This document shows positions 39,332-48,436 of a stretch of 64,000 bases of DNA, in pieces (the stretch's first letter is position 1; each line of letters starts with the position of its first letter). This stretch comes from Polynucleobacter arcticus. Its GTDB lineage: Bacteria; Pseudomonadota; Gammaproteobacteria; Burkholderiales; Burkholderiaceae. A program made the translations under genes and the position numbers. The notes beneath the pieces are model-generated. The model saw only the letters and a list, made by a program, of their open reading frames with translations, was not told the origin of the DNA and did no database searches. Location of the stretch: assembly GCF_013307205.1 (NCBI RefSeq), contig NZ_CP028940.1, positions 475,787 to 539,786 of the forward strand. Reading direction: 5' to 3'.

Positions 39332-41091
39332 GCATTCGAAAACTGAATACGATGAAGATTGGCATACAAACCATCCTTAACAATCAGCTCTTCATGTGAG
39401 CCATTCTCGATCACTTGACCATGTTCGAGAACTACAATGCGATCCGCATGCTCAATGGTTGATAAGCGGTGAGCAATCACTAAGGTAGTTCTACCAGCCA
39501 TCAATCGCTCTAAGGCATCTTGCACTTGACGCTCGGATTCAGAATCCAAGGCTGAAGTAGCTTCATCCAAAATCAGGATTGGCGCATTCTTGTATATCGC
39601 CCTGGCAATCGCCAAACGCTGACGCTGACCACCCGACAAACGGTTACCGCTATCACCAATTTGCGTATCAATACCCTCTGGTAATTCTCTCATCAGGGCA
39701 GATAAGTTGGCCGCTTCGAGCGCCTCGATCACACGGCCACGATCGATGCCTTCCGGACCAACCGCGCCATAGGCTACGTTTGCAGCAATGCTATCGTTAA
39801 AGAGAATGACATCCTGGCTTACAAAGGCGATTTGCTTGCGCACGTCAGTCAGAACAATATCCTCCAGCGGAATGCCATCTAAGAAAATTTGCCCACTAGT
39901 AGGCTTATAGAAACGGGGCAATAAATTCACCAAAGTAGACTTGCCACCTCCGGATGGGCCGACAAAGGCTACAACCTCACCGGGGTTAATGCTTAAGTTC
40001 ACATTAGCAAGAGCATCCTTACGCCCGACCTCCTGCTGATAGGAGAAGCCTACATCTTCGAATCGGATAGCGCCCTTAGCTTTATCAAGGGGCTTCATAT
40101 TTTCTTTGCGAGATTCATCCTCTTCAAAGGGTTGATCCATGAGGGAAAAAATCATTTCTGCAGCAGTAAGACCGCGCTGCAAAGGCTGATTAATATCAGC
40201 CAAATGCTTGATCGGTGAAATCACCAACATCATGGCAGTAATAAAAGCTGCAAAACCACCTACAGTAGTTCCTTCAGCAGCAGATTGCATCAGAGCAATG
40301 ACTAGCACAATGGATAGTGCCATGGAGGCAATGAGTTGGGTAATCGGCTGATTGAGTCCACCAGCCACTGCGGACTTTAAAGCGAACTGGCGCAGACGAT
40401 CTGCCTTATCCATGAAACGGCGCATCTCATACCCTTCAGCACCATGTACCTTCACAATCTTATAACCAGCAGCAGCTTCTTCTACGATATAGGCAAGCTC
40501 GCTAGTTAAAGCCTGTTGTTCACGATTTAAACTGCGTAGACGCTTATTAATCTTGCTCATCACAAAAGCAATAATCGGAAAAATGATTAGTACCACTAGA
40601 GTCAACTGCCAATTTAAATAAATGAGGTAGCTGATTAAACCAATAACCGTTAGCGAATCTCTCACTAAACTAATTAACATCCCCCCCATAATCGAAAGAA
40701 CATTGTTCACCTCAAAAACAACGGCATTGATTAAATTAGACGCGGAATTCTTCTGAAAGAAAGTAGTTTTTGCATGTAACAGTGTTTGAAACATCTGCTG
40801 ACGCAATTTCAGCAGCACCGCATTAATTACACGCGTCAGTAAGTAATTGGATAAGAATTGAGCCAGACTTCGAACAAGAGCCAAGCCGACCAAGAAAACG
40901 GGCACCTGCCACAACTTACTATCAAGCTGCCCCGTAAATCCCTTGTCTAACAAAGGCTTCATTAAGGCCGGTATGGAGGTTTCAGCACCAGCAACCAGAG
41001 CCATGGCTAGTAAAGAGCCAATAATCAGGCGAATATGGGGCTTGAGGTACTGAATTAAGCGATTTAGGGCGGTACGGTCTTGAGCATTCAT
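39328..41091 (-). CDS. msbA: Lipid A/LPS flippase MsbA-type ABC transporter
   Basis: Half-size ABC exporter of 587 residues: six membrane helices in the first ~320 residues, then an ATPase domain with Walker A GPSGGGKST, signature LSGGQRQR, Walker B ILILDEATSALD and a switch histidine. It flips lipid A-core across the inner membrane. I start it at the ATG at 41091; further in-frame ATGs upstream (41121, 41127) overlap the divergent glycosyltransferase. The longer frame to 41397 is antisense to that gene and rejected. Confidence 0.92.
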   Translation of the reverse strand: MNAQDRTALNRLIQYLKPHIRLIIGSLLAMALVAGAETSIPALMKPLLDKGFTGQLDSKLWQVPVFLVGLALVRSLAQFLSNYLLTRVINAVLLKLRQQMFQTLLHAKTTFFQKNSASNLINAVVFEVNNVLSIMGGMLISLVRDSLTVIGLISYLIYLNWQLTLVVLIIFPIIAFVMSKINKRLRSLNREQQALTSELAYIVEEAAAGYKIVKVHGAEGYEMRRFMDKADRLRQFALKSAVAGGLNQPITQLIASMALSIVLVIALMQSAAEGTTVGGFAAFITAMMLVISPIKHLADINQPLQRGLTAAEMIFSLMDQPFEEDESRKENMKPLDKAKGAIRFEDVGFSYQQEVGRKDALANVNLSINPGEVVAFVGPSGGGKSTLVNLLPRFYKPTSGQIFLDGIPLEDIVLTDVRKQIAFVSQDVILFNDSIAANVAYGAVGPEGIDRGRVIEALEAANLSALMRELPEGIDTQIGDSGNRLSGGQRQRLAIARAIYKNAPILILDEATSALDSESERQVQDALERLMAGRTTLVIAHRLSTIEHADRIVVLEHGQVIENGSHEELIVKDGLYANLHRIQFSNA

Positions 41092-41101
41092 ATAATGAAT
41101 T

Positions 41102-41863
41102 ATGCCCACCTTATCCGTCATACTCATCACCCGCAATGAAGAGGCCAATTTGGCCGATTGTTTGAGCTCCCTCGAGGGGATTGCCCAGCAAATTGTGGTG
41201 GTGGATACCAACAGCAGCGATCGAACCCTGGAAATCGCCAAAAAGTATGGGGCTGTTATTGCCCAACCAGCCGATTGGCCTGGTTTTGGCCCCCAAAAGA
41301 ACCGTGCTTTAGAGTTGGCAACCGGCGACTGGGTCCTTTCCCTAGATGCCGATGAAAGGCTCACTCCAGCCCTCCGCAGTGAAATTCTGACAGCCATCCA
41401 TCATTCTGCTCACATAGACTGTTTTGCTATTCCACGCCTTTCTTGGTACTGCGGTCGCTTTATTCGCCACTCTGGCTGGAGCCCAGATTACGTTGATCGC
41501 CTGTTTAAGCGTGGCACTGCCCACTTTTCTAATGACCTAGTGCATGAGCGCCTCATCCCCAATGGTCAAGTAGCTAAACTAGAAAATCCTATGCTGCACT
41601 TTAGCTTCATGGACTTCTCACAAGTACTACAAAAAATTGATCGTTACTCCACTGCTTCGGCAGAACAGGCTTTTGCTAAAGGAAGGCGTAGCAATCCTCT
41701 GAAAGCCATTTTGCATGGCTTATGGGCCTTCATCAGAACCTACTTCATTAGAGCTGGTTTCTTAGATGGCTATGAGGGTCTTGCTTTAGCTATTTCAAAT
41801 GCCGAAGGCAGTTATTACCGCTATATGAAAATTTGGCTCCTTCAAAAGCAAGCAGAAAAATGA
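41102..41863 (+). CDS. GT2 glycosyltransferase, WaaE/KdtX type (LPS core)
   Basis: Protein of 253 residues with a GT-A fold: LSVILITRNEEANLADCLSS, VVDTNSSDRTLEIAKKYGA and LSLDADERL (the DxD-like metal site). It strongly resembles the LPS core beta-1,4-glucosyltransferases named WaaE/KdtX. It is divergent from msbA with 10 bp between the chosen start codons, and overlaps the next glycosyltransferase gene by ATGA. Confidence 0.88.
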   Translation: MPTLSVILITRNEEANLADCLSSLEGIAQQIVVVDTNSSDRTLEIAKKYGAVIAQPADWPGFGPQKNRALELATGDWVLSLDADERLTPALRSEILTAIHHSAHIDCFAIPRLSWYCGRFIRHSGWSPDYVDRLFKRGTAHFSNDLVHERLIPNGQVAKLENPMLHFSFMDFSQVLQKIDRYSTASAEQAFAKGRRSNPLKAILHGLWAFIRTYFIRAGFLDGYEGLALAISNAEGSYYRYMKIWLLQKQAEK

Positions 41864-42651
41864 AGATCAGCGTGATCGTTGCAACCTACAACAGAATCAA
41901 TGCACTCGATTTTGTTTTGCAATCCTTAGACACTCAAACCGACCAGAATTTTGAAGTTCTGATTGCTGATGACGGCTCAAAATCTGACACTAAGAATTTC
42001 ATTGAGTCTTTCAAGCTGCGTACTAAACTACAGATCAAGCATGTTTGGCATGAAGATTCAGGCTTTCGTTTGGCACTCATCCGCAATCGCGCGAGCGCAG
42101 AGGCCTCCGGAGACTATTTCATATACCTGGATGGGGACTGTGTTGTACAGCCTGATTTTGTAGAGCAACATAGAAAACTGGCAAAAACGGGTTGTTTTAC
42201 GACTGGGAGTCGAGTCTTATTAAACGAGATCCTCACTAAGACAATCCTCTCCTGGCCCAAATGGGACTTTGAAAAATTTTCTGATCACTTATTAAGCTAT
42301 CGGCTGTCTAGCGGCATCAACAAATACTGGCCACTGAAGATCAAGCTGGGTGACGGGGCTTGGCGCAACTACAAAAAGTTCGTATGGCGCCGCATCAAGG
42401 GCTGTAATCTAGCCTGCTGGAAAACCGATGCGCTAGCTATTGGCGGCTTTGATGAAACCATGACAGGCTGGGGTCACGAGGATGCAGATTTTGTTTTCAG
42501 ACTTCAGAATAAGGGCTTGATTCGTAAGTCGGGTTCTTGGTCTACAGAAGTGTTACATTTATACCACCGCATCAACGATCAATCTAACGCCGCAGAAAAT
42601 GCGCGTCGTGTGCGTGAAAAAATTCTGGCTAAGGCTACATCAGTTGAGTGA
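41860..42651 (+). CDS. GT2 glycosyltransferase with galactosyltransferase-like C-terminus
   Basis: Protein of 263 residues from the ATG at 41860. MKISVIVATYNRINAL and ADDGSKSDT form the nucleotide-sugar site, YLDGDCVVQPDF the DxD site, and GCNLACWKTDALAIGGFDE plus GWGHEDADFVFRL match the Glyco_transf_7C catalytic end. Probably adds a hexose to the LPS core or O-chain. Coupled to the preceding gene; the exact acceptor is unknown. Confidence 0.85.
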   Translation: MKISVIVATYNRINALDFVLQSLDTQTDQNFEVLIADDGSKSDTKNFIESFKLRTKLQIKHVWHEDSGFRLALIRNRASAEASGDYFIYLDGDCVVQPDFVEQHRKLAKTGCFTTGSRVLLNEILTKTILSWPKWDFEKFSDHLLSYRLSSGINKYWPLKIKLGDGAWRNYKKFVWRRIKGCNLACWKTDALAIGGFDETMTGWGHEDADFVFRLQNKGLIRKSGSWSTEVLHLYHRINDQSNAAENARRVREKILAKATSVE

Positions 42652-42661
42652 CATTAAGCCC

Positions 42662-43819
42662 ATGACTGCATGCTCGGCACTAAGACCTAAAAAGGTTTTG
42701 TTTATTGCCACTCGACAAATTGGCGATGTACTCGTAACGACGCCGCTCATTTCAAAGGCACGTGAGCTTTGGCCAGATGCGGAGTTTCATTTTCTGGGCT
42801 ATCGCGGTAAGCTCGACATGCTCAATGGCAACCCAGATATTGCCCGGACTATTGAAACCTCAGACCGCCCCAGCCTCAAAGAATATCTCTCCTTATTTTT
42901 TAAACTCTTTCAGCGCTACGACTTAGCAGTAGTCACGCAACCGAGTGATCGTGCCTATCTTTATGGTTTGGTAGCGGCCCATCAACGGGTCGGCGTACTA
43001 GGGGGGCATCCGCAAGGATTAACACCTCAGGATAAGGAAAAGAAAAGTAAAAGTGATCGGCAGAATGCCTGGAAGAAAGCCATTAGCTTGCATACGGTTG
43101 ATGTCGACTACTTCGCACAACACGTCATCACGGAAAAGCTACGCCTGCTTGAGGTTTTTTATAAAAACACACAAGACCTATTTGACAAACCCATTTCGGT
43201 TACTCCACCCACTGGAGAGCCTATCACCCCAAGTATTGCCATTCAACTTCATTCACCCTATGTGGTGATACACCCAGGGCCCCTGACCGCTTACAAACGC
43301 TGGCCGCTTAGTTATTGGCAGACCTTACTGACTTGGATTGTCAAACACGGATTTCAAGTGGTCCTGAGTGCGTCACCAGCAAAACAAGATCTTCAGCTCA
43401 ATCAGGACATCCTCTCTTTGTTGGATGAAGAGACTCGTCAGAATGTTGTTGATGCCGCCGGGCTTCTAACGATTCCTCAAGCAGGGACATTGATTCGAGG
43501 AGCGCATGCTTATATTGGGGTAGATACCTCCATCACCCACCTTGCAGCAGCCTGTAACACCCCAACCATTGCTTTATTTGGTCCCACTCCACCAAGCAAC
43601 TTTGGGCCTTGGCCTAACGGGTTTATTGGGATGCAGCCCTATCAATTAAGAGCGCGCACGCAAACCGTGGGTAATGTCACGATCTTGCAAGGTCCAGGTG
43701 AATGCGTGCCCTGCCGTAAAGCGGGTTGTGAAGATCGCGCTAGTAGCAAAAGTGAATGCTTAGACCGACTAGAACCGATACAAGTGATTGAAGCATTTCA
43801 ATGCGCAATCATGAAATAA
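42662..43819 (+). CDS. GT9 heptosyltransferase-family protein
   Basis: Protein of 385 residues when started at the ATG at 42662. KVLFIATRQIGDVLVTTPLI at the N-terminus, VVIHPGPLTAYKRWP in the middle and GVDTSITHLAAACNTPTIALFGPTPP near the C-terminus are GT9 features. An unusual cysteine-rich tail (CVPCRKAGCEDR) follows. It likely transfers heptose to the LPS inner core. The longer frame from 42599 overlaps the previous gene. Confidence 0.85.
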   Translation: MTACSALRPKKVLFIATRQIGDVLVTTPLISKARELWPDAEFHFLGYRGKLDMLNGNPDIARTIETSDRPSLKEYLSLFFKLFQRYDLAVVTQPSDRAYLYGLVAAHQRVGVLGGHPQGLTPQDKEKKSKSDRQNAWKKAISLHTVDVDYFAQHVITEKLRLLEVFYKNTQDLFDKPISVTPPTGEPITPSIAIQLHSPYVVIHPGPLTAYKRWPLSYWQTLLTWIVKHGFQVVLSASPAKQDLQLNQDILSLLDEETRQNVVDAAGLLTIPQAGTLIRGAHAYIGVDTSITHLAAACNTPTIALFGPTPPSNFGPWPNGFIGMQPYQLRARTQTVGNVTILQGPGECVPCRKAGCEDRASSKSECLDRLEPIQVIEAFQCAIMK

Positions 43820-43846
43820 AAACTAAGTGATGTCGGTGATACTAAT

Positions 43847-46800
43847 TTACTGGTATTGAACCTGAACAGTATTAGATTGTTTTGTAGCTAGGATTTGATT
43901 CAGGCTGTGTAGACAAGCGTCATCAGGATAAATGCGCAATTCTTCTGGGAACTGCATCAGGCAAGCGCCACCACTCGTAGTGACGTTGGCAGTCAACATT
44001 AAACCCTTCATACCCTCATTGCCACCTGGCATCGTTGCGGCTGCAGGTCCTAACCTGGGATCCCGCACGCGATTGCTCATGAGATAAGGACCGATTTGGC
44101 TACGCAAGGATTTGAGGTCAGTGGCTGAATCAATACTGAGATGAATATTGCGGGCAAAACGCATTCTCGCGCCAGTGATATCCATCACTGCCTCAGACAC
44201 GATACGCACCCCACCAGAAAACTTATCTGGCGTAATGTTGACTTTGGCAACTAATAGCTCATCCTCTTTCAGCCAAGAGCGATTAGGTTCATAGACTTCG
44301 CTGTAAAGGGTTACTTCAATTGCAGCAGTACCATCATCAATGGTGGCAATCATCATGCGGCCACGCTGACCTGTGAGCATCCGCGCAGAAGTAATAATGC
44401 CGGCGATGAGCTGGTCCTTACCCTCGGTCACCTTCGCTAATGGCTGACGTATGAAATGCGCTGTCTCGTCGCGGTAAGCATCGAACATATGTCCAGTTAA
44501 ACAAAGCCCAAGAGCATTTTTCTCATCCTGAAGACGCTTCTTTTCTGACCAGGGTAGCTCGCGAACTAACTCAGGTAAATGACGATCCTCTTCACCTGCT
44601 ACTTCAAACAAACTCACCTGATTGATTGAGGCTTCAGCTTGTTCTGCCGCCTCAATTGCACGGGCAAGCGAAGCCAATAAAGTGGATCGAATATCGTAAG
44701 GATTACCGCCGGCAGCAATGAGGTCTTTGTATAGACTATCGAAGGCACCGGCACGCATCAAAGCCTCAATCGCACGACGATTGACTTGCCTACGATCGAC
44801 TCGCGCACAGAAATCAAATAAATCCTTAAATGGGCCACCAGCCTCACGCGCTTTTACGATGATCTCAATCGCCGCTTCGCCAGTACCCCTGACAGCACCC
44901 AAACCATAACGAATGTGACTGATCGGTGAGTCAGGCGCAGCATCAGGCGCACGCAACGGCGTAAATACATACACACCAGTATTAATGTCGGGTGAGAACA
45001 CCCGAATCTGATTGGCCAAACAATCGTCATACAAAATCTTCACCTTATCGGTGTCATCCATTGCCAGTGATAAGTTGGCCGCCATAAATTCAGCTGGATA
45101 GTTCGCCTTTAACCAAGCGGTTTGATATGCCAAGAGTGCATAGGCTGCAGCGTGGGATTTGTTAAATCCGTAGCCGGCAAAACGCTCCATCAAGTCATAG
45201 ATCTCATTGGCCTTACCTTCGGTAATACCACCGGCTTTTGCGCCATCACTAAAGATCTTGCGATGCTGCGCCATCTCTTCAGGTTTCTTCTTACCCATCG
45301 CACGGCGCAACATATCGGCGCCACCTAAAGAGTAGCCGCCGATCATCTGCGCCATCTGCATGACCTGCTCTTGATAGACCATGATGCCGTAGGTTTCTTG
45401 GAGAACAGGCTCAATACGGGGATCTGGATACTCTACTTTTTGACGTCCATGCTTACGCTCAATAAAGTCAGGGATCAAATCCATTGGGCCTGGGCGATAG
45501 AGTGCTACCAGCGCAATAATGTCTTCGAAGCGGTCAGGCTTTGCTTCACGCAGCATGCCTTGCATACCGCGACTCTCCAACTGGAAGACGGCAACGGTAT
45601 TGGCATTCTTTAAAACCTCAAATGCCTTCTCGTCATCAAGCGCTATCTCGCCAATATTCCAATCTTTTCGATCCGCATGGAGTGTCTTGATCCACTTCTC
45701 AGCAGCTGCCAAAATAGTGAGGGTCGTTAGACCCAAGAAGTCGAATTTAACAAGGCCTATCGCCTCGACGTCATCTTTGTCAAACTGGCTGATGACCGAA
45801 CCACTCTCCTGCTCTTTGGAGTCTTTTGCTTCCTGTGTATAGAGCGGGCAAAAATCCGTTAAACGGCCAGGAGCGATTAATACACCACCCGCATGCATAC
45901 CGACGTTACGAGTCATACCTTCTAACTGCTGAGCTAGGGATAGAAGCTGGCGCACCTCATCCTCATTCTTTTCGCGCTCACCTAATTGCTTCTCTTCCTT
46001 CTTCGCCATTTCAATAGTCATGTACTGGCCCGGCTTATTGGGAATTAACTTGGCAATCCCATCTACGAAGTTGTAGCCCTGCTCCAGTACGCGACCTACG
46101 TCACGAATGGCTGCTCTTGCCGCCATCGTTCCAAAGGTGGCGATTTGACTAACCGCATCTTTGCCGTACTTATCTTTTACATACTGAATGACGCGATCGC
46201 GCCCATGCTGACAGAAATCGATATCGAAGTCGGGCATGGATACCCGCTCTGGATTGAGGAAGCGCTCGAAGAGTAAGTTGTAGCGCAGTGGATCAAGATC
46301 AGTAATACCTAGTGAGTATGCAACTAAGGATCCCGCACCAGATCCACGACCTGGGCCAACCGGCACACCATTATTTTTCGCCCAGTTAATAAAGTCCGCA
46401 ACAATTAAGAAGTAGCCTGGGAATCCCATCTGCGCAATCGTCTTCACTTCAAAGACGAGGCGCTCGCGGTAGCGGGTCTCCTCTTTGGCGCGTTCTTCTG
46501 GATCTGGGAAATTGCGCTCCATATGGCGCTTCAAACCCACTTCCGATTGCTGCAATAAATAATCATCGAGCGTGATGCCGGGCGGTGTCGGAAAATCCGG
46601 TAAGCGTGGCTGACCCAAAGTCAGAGAGAGATTGCAGCGTTTAGCAATTTCTACTGAGTTTGCCAGCGCAACTGGTAAATCCGCAAAGCGCTTTTCCATC
46701 TCCGCTTGAGAGAGAAAATATTGCTCTTCACTAAATTTCCGAGTACGGCGAGGGTTACCTAGCAACTCACCCTCGGCAATACAGACCCGCGCCTCATGTG

Positions 46801-47473
46801 CTGTGAAATCACTTCTCTGCATGAACTGCACAGGATGCGTAGCCACGATGGGTAAATCTAATTCACTAGCAAGGTGACAAGCAAGCTGTAGGTGTTTTTC
46901 ATCCTGAGGATGGCCGCCACGCTGAACTTCAATAAAGAACGCATTGGGAAATAGCTTTGCCCAATGTTGAGCGGCAGCTTTGGCTTGAACTTCTTGATCA
47001 GCTAAGAGCGCGGTACCAACATCACCCCAGCGTCCGCCTGAAAGTGCGATTAAACCAAATGACAGTGTTCTTTTTGCTGCTTTATCTTCCGCCTTAGAGG
47101 CAGGCTCATTAAACCACTTGGGATTGATCTCGGCGCGACCACGCGACTGATTCTCTAGGGAGGCCTTGCTTAACAACTGGCAAAGATTGAGGTAGCCAGA
47201 ATGGTTTTGAACCAAAAGCAATAAACGGTGGGGTTGATCAGGATCTTGAGGATTGCTAATCCACACATCAGCCCCAGCAATCGGTTTAATACCGCTAGAG
47301 CGAGCAGCAGTATAAAAACGGACTAAGCCAAATAGATTACTTAAATCTGTCAGGGCCAAAGCGCCCATACCGTCTTTTTCGGCAGCAGCTACCGCATCGT
47401 CAATGCGAACGACGCCATCCGTAATGGAAAACTCGGAATGGACGCGTAGATGAACAAAATGGGGTGAAGCCAT
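43847..47473 (-). CDS. dnaE: DNA polymerase III alpha subunit
   Basis: Replicative polymerase of 1208 residues. The N-terminal PHP domain starts at HLRVHSEFSITDG, the palm includes PDFDIDFCQHGRDRV with the catalytic aspartates, and an OB-fold lies near the C-terminus (LIAGIITSARMLTGQRGRMM). It is somewhat longer than E. coli DnaE but complete. Divergent from gluQRS. Confidence 0.97.
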   Translation of the reverse strand: MASPHFVHLRVHSEFSITDGVVRIDDAVAAAEKDGMGALALTDLSNLFGLVRFYTAARSSGIKPIAGADVWISNPQDPDQPHRLLLLVQNHSGYLNLCQLLSKASLENQSRGRAEINPKWFNEPASKAEDKAAKRTLSFGLIALSGGRWGDVGTALLADQEVQAKAAAQHWAKLFPNAFFIEVQRGGHPQDEKHLQLACHLASELDLPIVATHPVQFMQRSDFTAHEARVCIAEGELLGNPRRTRKFSEEQYFLSQAEMEKRFADLPVALANSVEIAKRCNLSLTLGQPRLPDFPTPPGITLDDYLLQQSEVGLKRHMERNFPDPEERAKEETRYRERLVFEVKTIAQMGFPGYFLIVADFINWAKNNGVPVGPGRGSGAGSLVAYSLGITDLDPLRYNLLFERFLNPERVSMPDFDIDFCQHGRDRVIQYVKDKYGKDAVSQIATFGTMAARAAIRDVGRVLEQGYNFVDGIAKLIPNKPGQYMTIEMAKKEEKQLGEREKNEDEVRQLLSLAQQLEGMTRNVGMHAGGVLIAPGRLTDFCPLYTQEAKDSKEQESGSVISQFDKDDVEAIGLVKFDFLGLTTLTILAAAEKWIKTLHADRKDWNIGEIALDDEKAFEVLKNANTVAVFQLESRGMQGMLREAKPDRFEDIIALVALYRPGPMDLIPDFIERKHGRQKVEYPDPRIEPVLQETYGIMVYQEQVMQMAQMIGGYSLGGADMLRRAMGKKKPEEMAQHRKIFSDGAKAGGITEGKANEIYDLMERFAGYGFNKSHAAAYALLAYQTAWLKANYPAEFMAANLSLAMDDTDKVKILYDDCLANQIRVFSPDINTGVYVFTPLRAPDAAPDSPISHIRYGLGAVRGTGEAAIEIIVKAREAGGPFKDLFDFCARVDRRQVNRRAIEALMRAGAFDSLYKDLIAAGGNPYDIRSTLLASLARAIEAAEQAEASINQVSLFEVAGEEDRHLPELVRELPWSEKKRLQDEKNALGLCLTGHMFDAYRDETAHFIRQPLAKVTEGKDQLIAGIITSARMLTGQRGRMMIATIDDGTAAIEVTLYSEVYEPNRSWLKEDELLVAKVNITPDKFSGGVRIVSEAVMDITGARMRFARNIHLSIDSATDLKSLRSQIGPYLMSNRVRDPRLGPAAATMPGGNEGMKGLMLTANVTTSGGACLMQFPEELRIYPDDACLHSLNQILATKQSNTVQVQYQ

Positions 47474-47488
47474 GAGATCATTTTAGCT

Positions 47489-48436
47489 GTGCCGAACCTC
47501 AAAAACCCCTCACCCCCAGCCGACGGCTATCGCGGGCGATTTGCCCCCTCACCTACAGGTCCGCTGCATGCGGGATCGTTGGTTGCCGCCCTCGGAAGCT
47601 GGCTAGATGCCCGTCAAAATCAAGGGAAATGGCTGCTCAGGATCGAGGATTTAGATACCCCCCGCTGTATTCCGGGGGCCGATCAAGAAATCCTGCGCCA
47701 GTTGCTTACCTGCGGCCTCTCTTGGGACGAGGAGCCAAGCTGGCAATCCCAGCGTCGGGAACACTACCAAAACGCTCTGGAGCGCTTAAATGCGCTCCAA
47801 ACCATCTATCCCTGCACTTGCTCTCGACAAACCATTGCAAGCGCTCTTGGATCCCACGGCGTGATTACCCCTCGCAATCAAGAAATGGTCTATCCAGGCA
47901 CTTGCCGACCCAGCCAAATGATGGCGAATGATGCAATTGCTAAGCCAGCGACTGCATGGAGACTTGCCCTCCCCCCGAATCTAGTAATGGAGTTTGAAGA
48001 TCTCATGCTAGGAAAGCAGCATCAAGCCTTAAGCCAGGGGGTGGGGGATTTTGTCTTGCGCCGCCGGGATGACGTATTCACCTACCAACTCGCTGTCGTG
48101 GTGGATGATGCCGAGCAAGGAATTACCCATGTCGTGCGTGGACAAGATTTACTCAGCAATACAGCGCGACAAATTTATCTGCAAAAGATCCTGGGGTATT
48201 TAACTCCAAGTTATTTGCACCTGCCGCTTGTACTGGATGAGCACGGTGAAAAACTCAGTAAGCAAACTTTAGCGACAGCCATTCATACTGAAAATGCACA
48301 ACAGGCTTTACAGGAATTACGTAAAGCAGCGGTGCATTTAGGATTGAGCAATCTGCCCGATGGAAAAGCTATCTCCATTGCTGAGTGGCTTTTAGCAGCC
48401 ACCCAAGCCTGGAATAGAAAAATTACTTCTTCTTAA
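47489..48436 (+). CDS. gluQRS: Glutamyl-queuosine tRNA(Asp) synthetase
   Basis: Truncated GluRS-like enzyme of 315 residues with no anticodon-binding domain; it glutamylates queuosine in tRNA-Asp. FAPSPTGPLHAGSLVAALGS holds the HIGH-equivalent, EKLSKQT the KMSKS-equivalent, and CTC...YPGTC the zinc site. GTG start at 47489. The queG gene at 56.7 kb belongs to the same modification. Its 3' end overlaps the convergent rhlE by 14 bp. Confidence 0.93.
   Translation: MPNLKNPSPPADGYRGRFAPSPTGPLHAGSLVAALGSWLDARQNQGKWLLRIEDLDTPRCIPGADQEILRQLLTCGLSWDEEPSWQSQRREHYQNALERLNALQTIYPCTCSRQTIASALGSHGVITPRNQEMVYPGTCRPSQMMANDAIAKPATAWRLALPPNLVMEFEDLMLGKQHQALSQGVGDFVLRRRDDVFTYQLAVVVDDAEQGITHVVRGQDLLSNTARQIYLQKILGYLTPSYLHLPLVLDEHGEKLSKQTLATAIHTENAQQALQELRKAAVHLGLSNLPDGKAISIAEWLLAATQAWNRKITSS

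Noticed and set aside
41092..41397. 102-residue N-terminal extension of MsbA
   Set aside because: It lies antisense to a clearly real glycosyltransferase gene and has no transporter character.
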